From Desulfatitalea sp. (GTDB lineage: Bacteria; Desulfobacterota; Desulfobacteria; Desulfobacterales; Desulfosarcinaceae), in NCBI GenBank assembly GCA_013041835.1, contig JABDRH010000227.1:1-6593 (forward strand): DNA of 6,593 nt, given 5' to 3'. The position numbers and the translations under genes were made by a program. Of the stretch, positions 1-6,147 are shown in pieces. The notes below the pieces were generated by a model, which worked only from the letters and a program-made list of their open reading frames with translations, was not told the origin of the DNA and searched no databases. The first letter of the stretch is position 1, and every line of letters begins with the position of its first letter.

Positions 1-498
1 TTCTTGGCCCGCTCCGATATCAATACCGACGAGATCATTCCGGCGCGCTACCTGACCGAGATCACCAAAGAGGCGCTGCAGCCCCACTTGCTTGAAGACC
101 TGAACCTGGAAGAATTCGATCCCCGGGCCGACATCGACGGCAAGCGGGTGGTGATCACCCGCAGCAATTTCGGCTGCGGCTCATCCCGGGAACATGCCCC
201 CTGGGCCTTTGAAGTCAATGGCATCCATGTGGTCATCGCCGAAAGCTTTGCCCGCATCTTCCGCCAGAACATGTTCAACTGCGGCATGCTGGCCATCGAA
301 CTGCCCGCCGCGACCATCGATGATCTGTTCAACCGCTTCGCCGGCCGACCCGCCGAAGCCGAAGTGGATTTCGACGCCGGCCGCTTGACCCTCCGCTGCG
401 CTACCGACGAGGCCGTCCACCCCTTCGTCATCTCCGACTTCGACCGCGGCCTGGTGCAGGCCGGCGGATGGGTCGACTTTGCCGACCAGCGCTACTGA
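1..498 (+). CDS. leuD: 3-isopropylmalate dehydratase small subunit (LeuD), 5'-truncated by window edge
   Basis: This is the small (swivel-domain) subunit of isopropylmalate isomerase. With LeuC, which carries the 4Fe-4S cluster, it converts 2-isopropylmalate to 3-isopropylmalate in cytoplasmic leucine synthesis. The frame is open from base 1 and ends at TGA 496-498, giving 165 residues. The visible start DINTDEIIPARYL normally follows a short opening strand, so only about ten residues are missing, and the TTG at base 4 is not a credible start. The diagnostic motif NFGCGSSREHAPWA lies at about residues 56-69, and the FNCGMLAIEL segment and the C-terminal swivel strands are intact. The neighbour downstream is convergent, so this is the last gene of its transcription unit; leuC is expected upstream but is outside the window. 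Homoaconitase and dimethylmalate dehydratase small subunits share this fold, so substrate identity rests on family resemblance and the absent partner gene. Confidence 0.93.
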   Translation, partial: FLARSDINTDEIIPARYLTEITKEALQPHLLEDLNLEEFDPRADIDGKRVVITRSNFGCGSSREHAPWAFEVNGIHVVIAESFARIFRQNMFNCGMLAIELPAATIDDLFNRFAGRPAEAEVDFDAGRLTLRCATDEAVHPFVISDFDRGLVQAGGWVDFADQRY

Positions 499-528
499 AT
501 CACATTTGCGTGTTCGTTTGCAGGCGTA

Positions 529-1623
529 CTATGCGGCGCATATGCCGTATTTGGGCAAAATATCGTGGATTACCGTAAAGCGATGGGCCATCAGGGCATC
601 GTGGAACAGTTTCCAATCGCTGAACAGAAAGCCCGGCGAATAGGGGAATACTTCTTTTTTCAAATCTTTCTTTCGTGTCGTGCCCAGCGCTTGATGTTTC
701 CAGGAACCTACGCCCTTGGCGCTATATTCGAGTTTAACCGCCGGGAATCCAAACGCGCCCTGGCCGATCAACAACAGCCACCTCTTGTGACGTTCCTTGC
801 CGTTGTCATCGCTGATGTCGGCCATCCAACGACCAAGCGTATTTCGCTGGCCATGATCTAGCCCCGGTACATTGGCCCGCGGATCCCCGGCCAAGTATCG
901 CTGCATGGCTTTACTCATCTGCTGGGCGGCATCGACAAAGATATCCGTGTTGTTGCGAGAGATCACCTTGCCGTGACAATCGCGATACTTCCAGGATAGA
1001 AAAGGCTTGTCCGGATTACTCAACGCCGCACCATGCCCCAGAGGCAAAACATCGCCCACGAACCTACCGGTCACCGAATCCCACACATCACCAAAGAAAT
1101 CCTTCAATCTTGCATTGAAAGAAGCATCCGGGTCCTGCCTTTCATCCAATATGGAAATGTCGTTGACATCATGACAAACCCCGGCAAATCGCTGGTGAGC
1201 CCAGGTATCCGCATAGACATGCAGGGTAACGCCCAAACGGTGCAGACCATAGCTTTTTTTTCGATCGGCAATGCATGATGCCACGATTTCCTGTGCGACA
1301 AGGCTGCCTGGCAAATTCGTGATCTTGTGAATGAATGATCCGTCCGGGTTGCCACCGGCCGGTTTACCGCCATTTCCCGGGAGAAAATGGAATGGAATCC
1401 ACACATGGCGATTGGCCAAAGCGGAAAAATTGCGGTAGTCCAAAGCCTTGTGAGCCGAACTGATCCGGGTATACATAGCGCCGTTGTCAAACTTGACGGT
1501 TCCCGAATTGGTGGCATCGTCCACATACTGGGAACAGTAAGCGACAATATCGGCCTGCCGGTGCGCAAAGCCCGCCATTCGGGCGATGACATATACGACC
1601 GCATGGTGAAAATCAATCTGCAT
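529..1623 (-). CDS. DUF6765-type protein, putative metal-binding, function unknown
   Basis: An intact 364-residue protein with ATG at 1623 and TAG at 529-531. The start is supported by AAGGAGG (complement of 1629-1635) five bases upstream. I recognise it as a DUF6765-type protein from the opening MQIDFHHAVVYVIAR, the SQYVDDATNSG block (about residues 31-41), HVWIPFHFLPGN (73-84) and LHRLGVTLHVYADTWAHQ (127-144). No signal peptide or membrane segment is apparent, so it is probably cytoplasmic. Conserved-looking His and Asp residues (H6, H7, D35, D36, H79, H128, and the H135-x3-D139-x3-H143 array) resemble a metal site and loosely recall the zinc-dependent phospholipase C/S1-P1 nuclease layout. 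That link is inference, and no enzyme activity can be assigned. It appears monocistronic, convergent with leuD and divergent from the CobN-like gene, so context gives no functional clue. Confidence 0.82.
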   Translation of the reverse strand: MQIDFHHAVVYVIARMAGFAHRQADIVAYCSQYVDDATNSGTVKFDNGAMYTRISSAHKALDYRNFSALANRHVWIPFHFLPGNGGKPAGGNPDGSFIHKITNLPGSLVAQEIVASCIADRKKSYGLHRLGVTLHVYADTWAHQRFAGVCHDVNDISILDERQDPDASFNARLKDFFGDVWDSVTGRFVGDVLPLGHGAALSNPDKPFLSWKYRDCHGKVISRNNTDIFVDAAQQMSKAMQRYLAGDPRANVPGLDHGQRNTLGRWMADISDDNGKERHKRWLLLIGQGAFGFPAVKLEYSAKGVGSWKHQALGTTRKKDLKKEVFPYSPGFLFSDWKLFHDALMAHRFTVIHDILPKYGICAA

Positions 1624-1628
1624 GATGG

Positions 1629-1635
1629 CCTCCTT
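1629..1635 (-). promoter_or_regulatory. Ribosome binding site of the DUF6765-type gene
   Basis: Read on the minus strand this is AAGGAGG, a full match to the anti-Shine-Dalgarno core, five bases before the ATG at 1623. It fixes that start codon. Confidence 0.85.
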
Positions 1636-1800
1636 GTTCCATTTTCAGCAGAGAGAAAGTGACGTCGAAATCAAAAAGAGACCCCATGTTCGTCAATGCC
1701 CTGACTTCTGCACAAAATAAAGGGAATTGATATGATTTGAACAATAGACGATTTGCATTGCCTAACCGGATGATGCCCAATGGCATGATCGATTTTGAAG

Positions 1801-1830
1801 TATATGGGTTGAAAAAACAAATGTTGTCAA
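1801..1830 (-). promoter_or_regulatory. Possible sigma-70-type promoter for the DUF6765-type gene
   Basis: On the minus strand, bases 1830-1825 read TTGACA, a perfect -35 hexamer. The -10 partner is poor: CATATA at 1806-1801 with an 18-base spacer, or a better TATACT at 1804-1799 with an overlong 20-base spacer. It would give an untranslated leader of roughly 170 bases. A second weak option nearer the gene is TTGTTC with a 17-base spacer to TTTATT within about 1715-1745. This is pattern matching only. Confidence 0.3.
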
Positions 1831-1837
1831 TAAGAAT
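1809..1837 (+). promoter_or_regulatory. Possible promoter for the CobN-like leader
   Basis: TTGAAA (1809-1814), 17 bases, then AAGAAT (1832-1837): five of six and four of six matches to the sigma-70 consensus. Transcription would begin near 1845 and run through the foldable segment and terminator before reaching the CobN-like gene. It overlaps the minus-strand candidate, so the two directions could compete. Unconfirmed. Confidence 0.3.
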
Positions 1838-1913
1838 TTATGGGCTTGGTTCTAACATCGCCCACTGACTTGATTCGAAAGCTGCATCAGAGCATTACCG
1901 TATGTCTGGTCAA

Positions 1914-1931
1914 AGAATATCGAGATATTCT
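1914..1931. repeat. 8-2-8 inverted repeat, possible operator or AU-rich hairpin
   Basis: AGAATATC and GATATTCT are exact inverted repeats separated by GA. As DNA it has the size and symmetry of a dimeric regulator site; as RNA it would form a seven-pair AU-rich stem with a four-base CGAG loop. It lies about 65-70 bases downstream of the candidate plus-strand transcription start, so RNA folding or roadblock repression are both possible. It does not match a Fur box that I recognise. Confidence 0.45.
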
Positions 1932-1947
1932 GTATTTTTGTAACGCA

Positions 1948-2015
1948 GCCGGGTGAGATGGGTCGGAACATAAAAATGTGAAGTTATTTTTGCGCGAGCC
2001 CATTGTATCGCCGGC
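1948..2015 (+). ncRNA. Candidate structured leader RNA element upstream of the terminator
   Basis: Three nested complementary blocks can fold: GCCGG (1948-1952) with CCGGC (2011-2015), ATGGG (1958-1962) with CCCAT (1999-2003), and AAAAAT (1972-1977) with ATTTTT (1986-1991), separated by asymmetric internal loops. It lies 37 bases before an intrinsic terminator. CCGGG at 1949-1953 could alternatively pair with CCCGG at 2058-2062 in the terminator's 5' arm, giving a possible switch. I do not recognise a known riboswitch class. Short stems of this kind can arise by chance. Confidence 0.3.
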
Positions 2016-2052
2016 AAAACATGCGTAGTAGGATCTAGCGGATAAAAAAGGG

Positions 2053-2095
2053 AAATCCCCGGATCGAAGCGTTTTCGGTCCGGGGATTTTTTTTT
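2053..2095 (+). terminator. Strong rho-independent terminator in the leader of the CobN-like gene
   Basis: The arms 2053-2068 and 2074-2089 form 16 consecutive pairs, fifteen Watson-Crick and one T-G, closing a five-base GCGTT loop. The run of nine T (2087-2095) begins in the 3' arm and continues past it. No convincing gene precedes it on this strand, and the CobN-like start lies about 100 bases further on, so it probably ends a leader transcript or a small RNA. On the minus strand the same hairpin is followed by CCC and then six T, so it may also work, less well, in reverse. Confidence 0.9.
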
Positions 2096-2185
2096 GCCTG
2101 CATTCACTGTGCACAAACCGACGTGGAACCGCTCGTGGTCATGGCCCAGGCCTTTGGCGCTGTTGTGGCGGGCGTCGTTCAAAAA

Positions 2186-2191
2186 AAGGAG
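2186..2191 (+). promoter_or_regulatory. Ribosome binding site that decides the TTG start at 2198
   Basis: AAGGAG six bases before TTG 2198-2200. The in-frame GTG at 2123 extends the frame by 25 residues but has no Shine-Dalgarno sequence before it and would bury the signal peptide behind an additional hydrophobic stretch. The TTG start is therefore preferred. Confidence 0.8.
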
Positions 2192-2197
2192 TCGTCA

Positions 2198-2290
2198 TTG
2201 GATCTATTTGTGCGGATAGCGTGTAAAGGCCGGTGTATCTGTCCGGCGGCCTTTCTTTTTTTGTCTATTTGGGTCCACCCGGCCCAGGCC
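2198..2290 (+). other. Sec signal peptide of the CobN-like protein
   Basis: Residues 1-31 from the TTG start: an n-region with R6, K10 and R12, an uninterrupted hydrophobic core at about 14-26, and the c-region HPAQA ending before ATVAI. This fits signal peptidase I. C9, C13 and C15 occur, but none sits in a lipobox after the hydrophobic core, so it is not a lipoprotein. Confidence 0.82.
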
Positions 2291-5200
2291 GCAACTGTCG
2301 CTATTCTGGAAATTGACATCAACGGCTATCAGGTCCACCAGGCCATTAAACAACTGGCTTTACCGGAATCCGTGCAAACGCGGTTTTTCACGCTGAAAGA
2401 TGTGACGGAAAATGACGATGCCAAAACCTATATTTCGGGATCAGCCGTGGTGTTCGTCAATGTGATGATGCGTGAACTGGTTGACTACATGGTGAATGAA
2501 AACCTAATGGCCCACCGGGCGGTCTACGCCCTGAACCCGGCCGGTGATATTGAAGAAGTGACCCAAAAGGGTTTTGTTTTCGACCAGGAGATCATGGACT
2601 ACCACCATCACCTGACCGTGCCCAACCTGGTGAATATGGTGCGGCTGGCGGTGAAGCGTCATATTGATCCGACCGTCACCTTCGAAGCGGTGGAAAAACT
2701 ACCTGAAGCCTGCATTTACCATCCCGGGGCTCCGGAAAAATATCAATCCTTTGATGCATATCGAAATTGGTACGCGGGTCGGTCCGGTTACCGCGTCGAA
2801 CAGCCTTGGGTGGGGCTTCTATTATACAGCAGCAACCTGAAAGAGGGACAGGTGGAAGCCGCTGATGTCTTGATCAGGGCGCTGGAACATGCCGGATTTA
2901 ATGTGGCGGCTTGTTTCGGGCCGGTTGAATTGGTATTGGCCCGGCAGTTAAAACCGGTGGACGGCAAAGCACCGGTGGACATGATCCTGGCGTTCACCCT
3001 GAAATTTGCTTCCGGCATCAATGATGAGTTGCGGGCCCGGCTTGCCGCGTTGAACGTACCGGTCTTTAATGTCATCCGCCCCTTTGCGGAAACCACGGAC
3101 CAATGGCGTCAAAGTGAGGTGGGTTTAAGTCCCATGGAAACGGTCTGGGCCGTGGCCACCCCCGAATTTTCAGGCGCTATCGAACCCACGGTGCTGATGG
3201 GTAAACGTGAAATTCATGACAATGGCCGTGGACTCTACGTTAATGAAATTGTGGATGAAACCCTTGACCTGTTGATTCAACGCCTGAAAAACTGGGCCGT
3301 GCTCCAGCGAAAGGCCAATGCGGACAAAAAGGTGGCGATCCTCTATTACAATCACAGCCAGGGCAAGCAGAATATCGCCGCCGCCTACCTGAATGTGTTT
3401 CGCAGCCTGGAGCGGATCCTTAAACGTATGCAACAGGAGGGCTACACGATCAGCCAAAGCGACCCGCTGACCGAGGCGCGGCTTCAAGCGTTGATTCTGG
3501 ATGGGGGCCGCAACATCGGTTCCTGGGCCCCCGGTGAGCTGGAGGCATTGCTGGCAGGCGGGCAGGCGGAACGTATTGCCATGGCGGAATATAAAAAGTG
3601 GTTCGATCAATTGCCGGAAGATTTCAAAAAACCCGTCATCGCCCAATGGGGTGCGCCGGAAGACTGCACCATCATGACCAGGGACGGTTTCATGGTGATT
3701 CCCATGGTCAAACTGGGCAATCTGGTATTGTTGCCGGAACCGGCCAGGGGATGGACGGATGATCCCATGAAACTTTACCATGACACCACGCTGTATCCCC
3801 ATCATCAATATATCGCGGCATACCTCTGGATCGCGAAAAAGTTTCAGGCGGACGCCATGGTGCATTTGGGTACCCACGCCACCTATGAGTGGCTTCCCGG
3901 AAAGCAGGCTGGCCTTTTGCCTTCGGATCCGCCCGAGATCATGACCGGCGGCATACCCAATATCTACCCCTATATCGTTGACGACATCGGCGAAGGGATC
4001 CAGGCCAAACGGCGGGGCCGGGGCGTTATCCTGGATCACCTGACGCCTCCGATGAAGGAAGCGGACCTGTATCATGAATACAGCCAACTGCACGACCTGT
4101 TTCACAAATACGAATACGCCAAATCCAATCACGGCGAGACCGTGCCCGAATACATGCAGTCCATCCAAAAACTGGCAGAGGAGACCGGGATCGCCGGTGA
4201 CCTTGGGATTACGCGGGTCGATGAAGACGCCATGGAAAAAATTCATCTCTACCTGCATGAGATCGATACAAATTCCCTGCCTTACGGATTACACACCTAT
4301 GGAAAACCTTACGATCCGGATGCGGCTGCAGAGACGGTCCAATTGATCATCAAGCAGAATCCCAAAGCGGATAAAAAACAGGTGCGCCGAGACCTGGATG
4401 CGTCTTCTGTCCAGGAAATGAATCACTTCATCCGGGGTTTAAATGGAGAATATATTCCTGCCGGAGAAGGGAATGACCCCTTGCGCAATCTTGCGGCCAT
4501 CCCCACGGGGAGAAATTTTTACGGCTTTTCACCGGCCAAGGTCCCTTCAAAGGCGGCCTGGGAAATCGGCAAGCGGGCCGCCGTGCGGATGATCGAAGAA
4601 AAGATGAAAAAGGAAGGGAAATACCCGACAAAGGTCGGCGTGGTGCTCTGGGCCACGGAGACCACGCGCAATGAGGGCGTGAATGAAAGCACGATCCTTT
4701 ATTTGATGGGGGTCGAGCCGGTTTGGGACGCCACCGACCGGGTGACGGACAGCCGCGTCATCCCCGGTTCTCAACTGGGAAGGCCCCGCATTGATGTGCT
4801 GATCAATCCTTCGGGCTTGTACCGGGATATGTTCCCGAACAAACTGATCTTTCTGGATCAGGCGGTTCAAAAGGCCATGGCTCAGACGGACATCGAAAAC
4901 CTTCTTGCCAAAAATAACGCGGTCATTAAAAAAGCGCTGATGGCTTCAGGGATGAGTGACGCCGAGGCCCGGATGCAATCACGCTTTCGCATATTCACGG
5001 AAAAACCGGGCTCGTACGGAAACGGTGTGGCGGAAATGGCGGGTGCCTCAGGCCTATGGGAATCCGATGACGCCATCAGCAACATCTATCTGAACCGCAC
5101 CCAGTTTGCCGTGGGACAAGGCCAATGGGCCGTTCCCGTGAAGGGGGCGTTGACAGAAAACCTCAGGGCCGTGGATATCGCGGTGCATTCCCGGTCCAGC

Positions 5201-6133
5201 AACGTCATCGGTATCATTGATACGGATGACTTTTTTATGTACCTGGGCGGCATGTCTCTGGCCGTGAAAAACGTGAAGGGCGAGGCCCCGGACACCATGG
5301 TGACCATGCACCGTCGCAAGGATGAACTGATGGTGGAAGATGTGGCCAAGACCATCGGCCGGGAATTGCGCACCCGATATCTGAATCCCCAATGGATTGA
5401 AGGCATGAAGCGGGACAACTATGCCGGCGCGCGGCAGATGGCGGACTTTGCGGAAAATCTCTGGGGCTGGCAGGTCACGGTGCGAAATGCGGTGAAAGCA
5501 GCGCAATGGCAACAGGTATTCGAGGTGTATGTGGCAGACAAGTACGGCATGGCGTTATCTCAGTTTTTCAATGAGAACAGTCCCTGGGCCTACCAATCCA
5601 TGACCGCCCGCATGCTGGAGGCGGTCCGAAAGGGGTATTGGCAGGCGGATGAGCACACGACCGGCAAGCTGGCGGCCGAATATGCCTTGAATGTAGTGGA
5701 AAAGGGGGTCGCCTGTTGTGATCATACCTGCAACAATCCGCTTTTGAACCAGATGGTCGTGCAGATCATCTCAGTTCCCGGCGTCTTGTCGCCGGAGGTG
5801 GTGGAAAAATTCAAACTGGCCGTGGAAAAGGCGGCAGGCAAGGTGTTGGATCAACAGGTCAAGGCGCGTCAGAACCTGTTGACGGATCTCAAAAATGTAA
5901 CGCAGACGGCCCCCAGTGATTCATCGCCGGCCGATGCAATGAAAAAAGAACCGGCGCCGGCTGAAGCGTCCCAGGGGGATCAACCCGATACGATTGAAGG
6001 CTACAAGATGGAAGAGATGAACCAGCGTGATGACACCACGGATCTGACCTCTTCCGGCATTCAGTGGGCCGCGTCACTGTTTGTTATTTTGATGATGGCC
6101 CTGTTTGTCTGGGGATCACGCCGGAGATCCTAA
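2198..6133 (+). CDS. cobN: Exported, membrane-anchored CobN/HmuS-like chelatase-family protein
   Basis: An intact 1311-residue member of the CobN/BchH large-subunit family, which binds a tetrapyrrole and a metal ion. TTG at 2198 opens a signal peptide (basic start, hydrophobic 14-26, probable cleavage after AQA, residue 31), and a transmembrane helix at 1288-1306 followed by RRRS anchors the C-terminus, placing the body in the periplasm. Family blocks in order: HLGTHATYEWLPGK (556-569), PNIYPYIV (587-594), EGIQAKRR (599-606), LDHLTPPM (612-619), WATETTRNEG (818-827), RIFTEKPGSYGNGV (931-944), and RTRYLNPQWIEGMK (1058-1071). CCDHTC at 1173-1178 is a likely ligand cluster. A polar Pro/Ala-rich linker (about 1232-1286) precedes the anchor. 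Length is near that of cytoplasmic CobN, about 1275. Automated annotation would say cobaltochelatase CobN, but export and the absence of CobS/CobT favour an HmuS-like role, perhaps removing metal from haem or another tetrapyrrole. The family is certain; the substrate is inferred. Confidence 0.9.
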   Translation: MDLFVRIACKGRCICPAAFLFLSIWVHPAQAATVAILEIDINGYQVHQAIKQLALPESVQTRFFTLKDVTENDDAKTYISGSAVVFVNVMMRELVDYMVNENLMAHRAVYALNPAGDIEEVTQKGFVFDQEIMDYHHHLTVPNLVNMVRLAVKRHIDPTVTFEAVEKLPEACIYHPGAPEKYQSFDAYRNWYAGRSGYRVEQPWVGLLLYSSNLKEGQVEAADVLIRALEHAGFNVAACFGPVELVLARQLKPVDGKAPVDMILAFTLKFASGINDELRARLAALNVPVFNVIRPFAETTDQWRQSEVGLSPMETVWAVATPEFSGAIEPTVLMGKREIHDNGRGLYVNEIVDETLDLLIQRLKNWAVLQRKANADKKVAILYYNHSQGKQNIAAAYLNVFRSLERILKRMQQEGYTISQSDPLTEARLQALILDGGRNIGSWAPGELEALLAGGQAERIAMAEYKKWFDQLPEDFKKPVIAQWGAPEDCTIMTRDGFMVIPMVKLGNLVLLPEPARGWTDDPMKLYHDTTLYPHHQYIAAYLWIAKKFQADAMVHLGTHATYEWLPGKQAGLLPSDPPEIMTGGIPNIYPYIVDDIGEGIQAKRRGRGVILDHLTPPMKEADLYHEYSQLHDLFHKYEYAKSNHGETVPEYMQSIQKLAEETGIAGDLGITRVDEDAMEKIHLYLHEIDTNSLPYGLHTYGKPYDPDAAAETVQLIIKQNPKADKKQVRRDLDASSVQEMNHFIRGLNGEYIPAGEGNDPLRNLAAIPTGRNFYGFSPAKVPSKAAWEIGKRAAVRMIEEKMKKEGKYPTKVGVVLWATETTRNEGVNESTILYLMGVEPVWDATDRVTDSRVIPGSQLGRPRIDVLINPSGLYRDMFPNKLIFLDQAVQKAMAQTDIENLLAKNNAVIKKALMASGMSDAEARMQSRFRIFTEKPGSYGNGVAEMAGASGLWESDDAISNIYLNRTQFAVGQGQWAVPVKGALTENLRAVDIAVHSRSSNVIGIIDTDDFFMYLGGMSLAVKNVKGEAPDTMVTMHRRKDELMVEDVAKTIGRELRTRYLNPQWIEGMKRDNYAGARQMADFAENLWGWQVTVRNAVKAAQWQQVFEVYVADKYGMALSQFFNENSPWAYQSMTARMLEAVRKGYWQADEHTTGKLAAEYALNVVEKGVACCDHTCNNPLLNQMVVQIISVPGVLSPEVVEKFKLAVEKAAGKVLDQQVKARQNLLTDLKNVTQTAPSDSSPADAMKKEPAPAEASQGDQPDTIEGYKMEEMNQRDDTTDLTSSGIQWAASLFVILMMALFVWGSRRRS
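6059..6115 (+). other. C-terminal transmembrane anchor of the CobN-like protein
   Basis: Residues 1288-1306 are hydrophobic (IQWAASLFVILMMALFVWG) and are followed by the basic tail SRRRS at the C-terminus. With the N-terminal signal peptide this gives outside-to-inside topology, with the tail in the cytoplasm. Confidence 0.85.
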
Positions 6134-6135
6134 TC

Positions 6136-6141
6136 AAGGAG
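6136..6141 (+). promoter_or_regulatory. Ribosome binding site of the downstream membrane-protein gene
   Basis: AAGGAG, starting two bases after the CobN-like stop codon and six bases before ATG 6148-6150. It supports translation from a shared operon message. Confidence 0.82.
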
Positions 6142-6147
6142 ATGTGA

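Larger units (their letters stand above)
1624..2197. other. 574-base divergent intergenic region with terminator-bearing leader
   Basis: This region separates the divergent DUF6765-type and CobN-like genes and is visibly more AT-rich than the flanking genes. Moving right it contains promoter-like hexamers on both strands (1801-1837), an 8-2-8 inverted repeat (1914-1931), a foldable segment (1948-2015), a strong intrinsic terminator (2053-2095) and the ribosome binding site at 2186-2191. I searched by eye for cobalamin, TPP, c-di-GMP, fluoride and guanidine riboswitch cores and recognised none. No tRNA was recognised. Two small plus-strand ORFs (1686-1730, 14 residues; 1770-1868, 32 residues) lack ribosome binding sites and are not called as genes. 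Bases 2096-2185, between the terminator and the gene, hold nothing I can identify apart from the TGTGCACA palindrome at 2108-2115. Confidence 0.7.

Noticed and set aside
532..550. Small GC hairpin near the 3' end of the DUF6765-type gene as a terminator
   Set aside because: Only about four pairs around a GCATAT loop, inside the coding region, with no T-run on either strand.
1686..1730. 14-codon plus-strand ORF as a leader peptide
   Set aside because: Only a weak purine run upstream, too far from the terminator for attenuation, and no telling codon run.
1770..1868. 32-codon plus-strand ORF (MMPNGMIDFEVYG...) in the intergenic region
   Set aside because: No Shine-Dalgarno sequence before either ATG, no recognisable family, and it crosses both candidate promoters. 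Likely chance.
2108..2115. TGTGCACA palindrome between the terminator and the gene
   Set aside because: Eight bases only and not extended by flanking symmetry; too short to call a site.
1887..2182. Two minus-strand ORFs of 75 and 90 residues spanning the terminator
   Set aside because: Both translate through the terminator hairpin and its T-run, lack good ribosome sites and resemble no family.
1640..2197. Cobalamin riboswitch upstream of a cobN-family gene
   Set aside because: This was the obvious expectation, but the B12 box and the conserved core blocks are not visible. The leader needs a covariance-model search, not this label.
2222..2251. Lipoprotein signal at one of the N-terminal cysteines (C9, C13, C15)
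   Set aside because: No lipobox, and the cysteines come before or at the start of the hydrophobic core. AQA-A at 29-32 fits signal peptidase I better.
3170..4258. Long minus-strand ORF (362 residues) inside the CobN-like gene
   Set aside because: Antisense shadow of a strongly conserved coding region, with no family resemblance or ribosome site.
6142..6147. Start-stop ATGTGA just before the membrane-protein gene
   Set aside because: The ATG abuts the Shine-Dalgarno sequence with no spacer, so it cannot be used efficiently; the ATG at 6148 has proper spacing.
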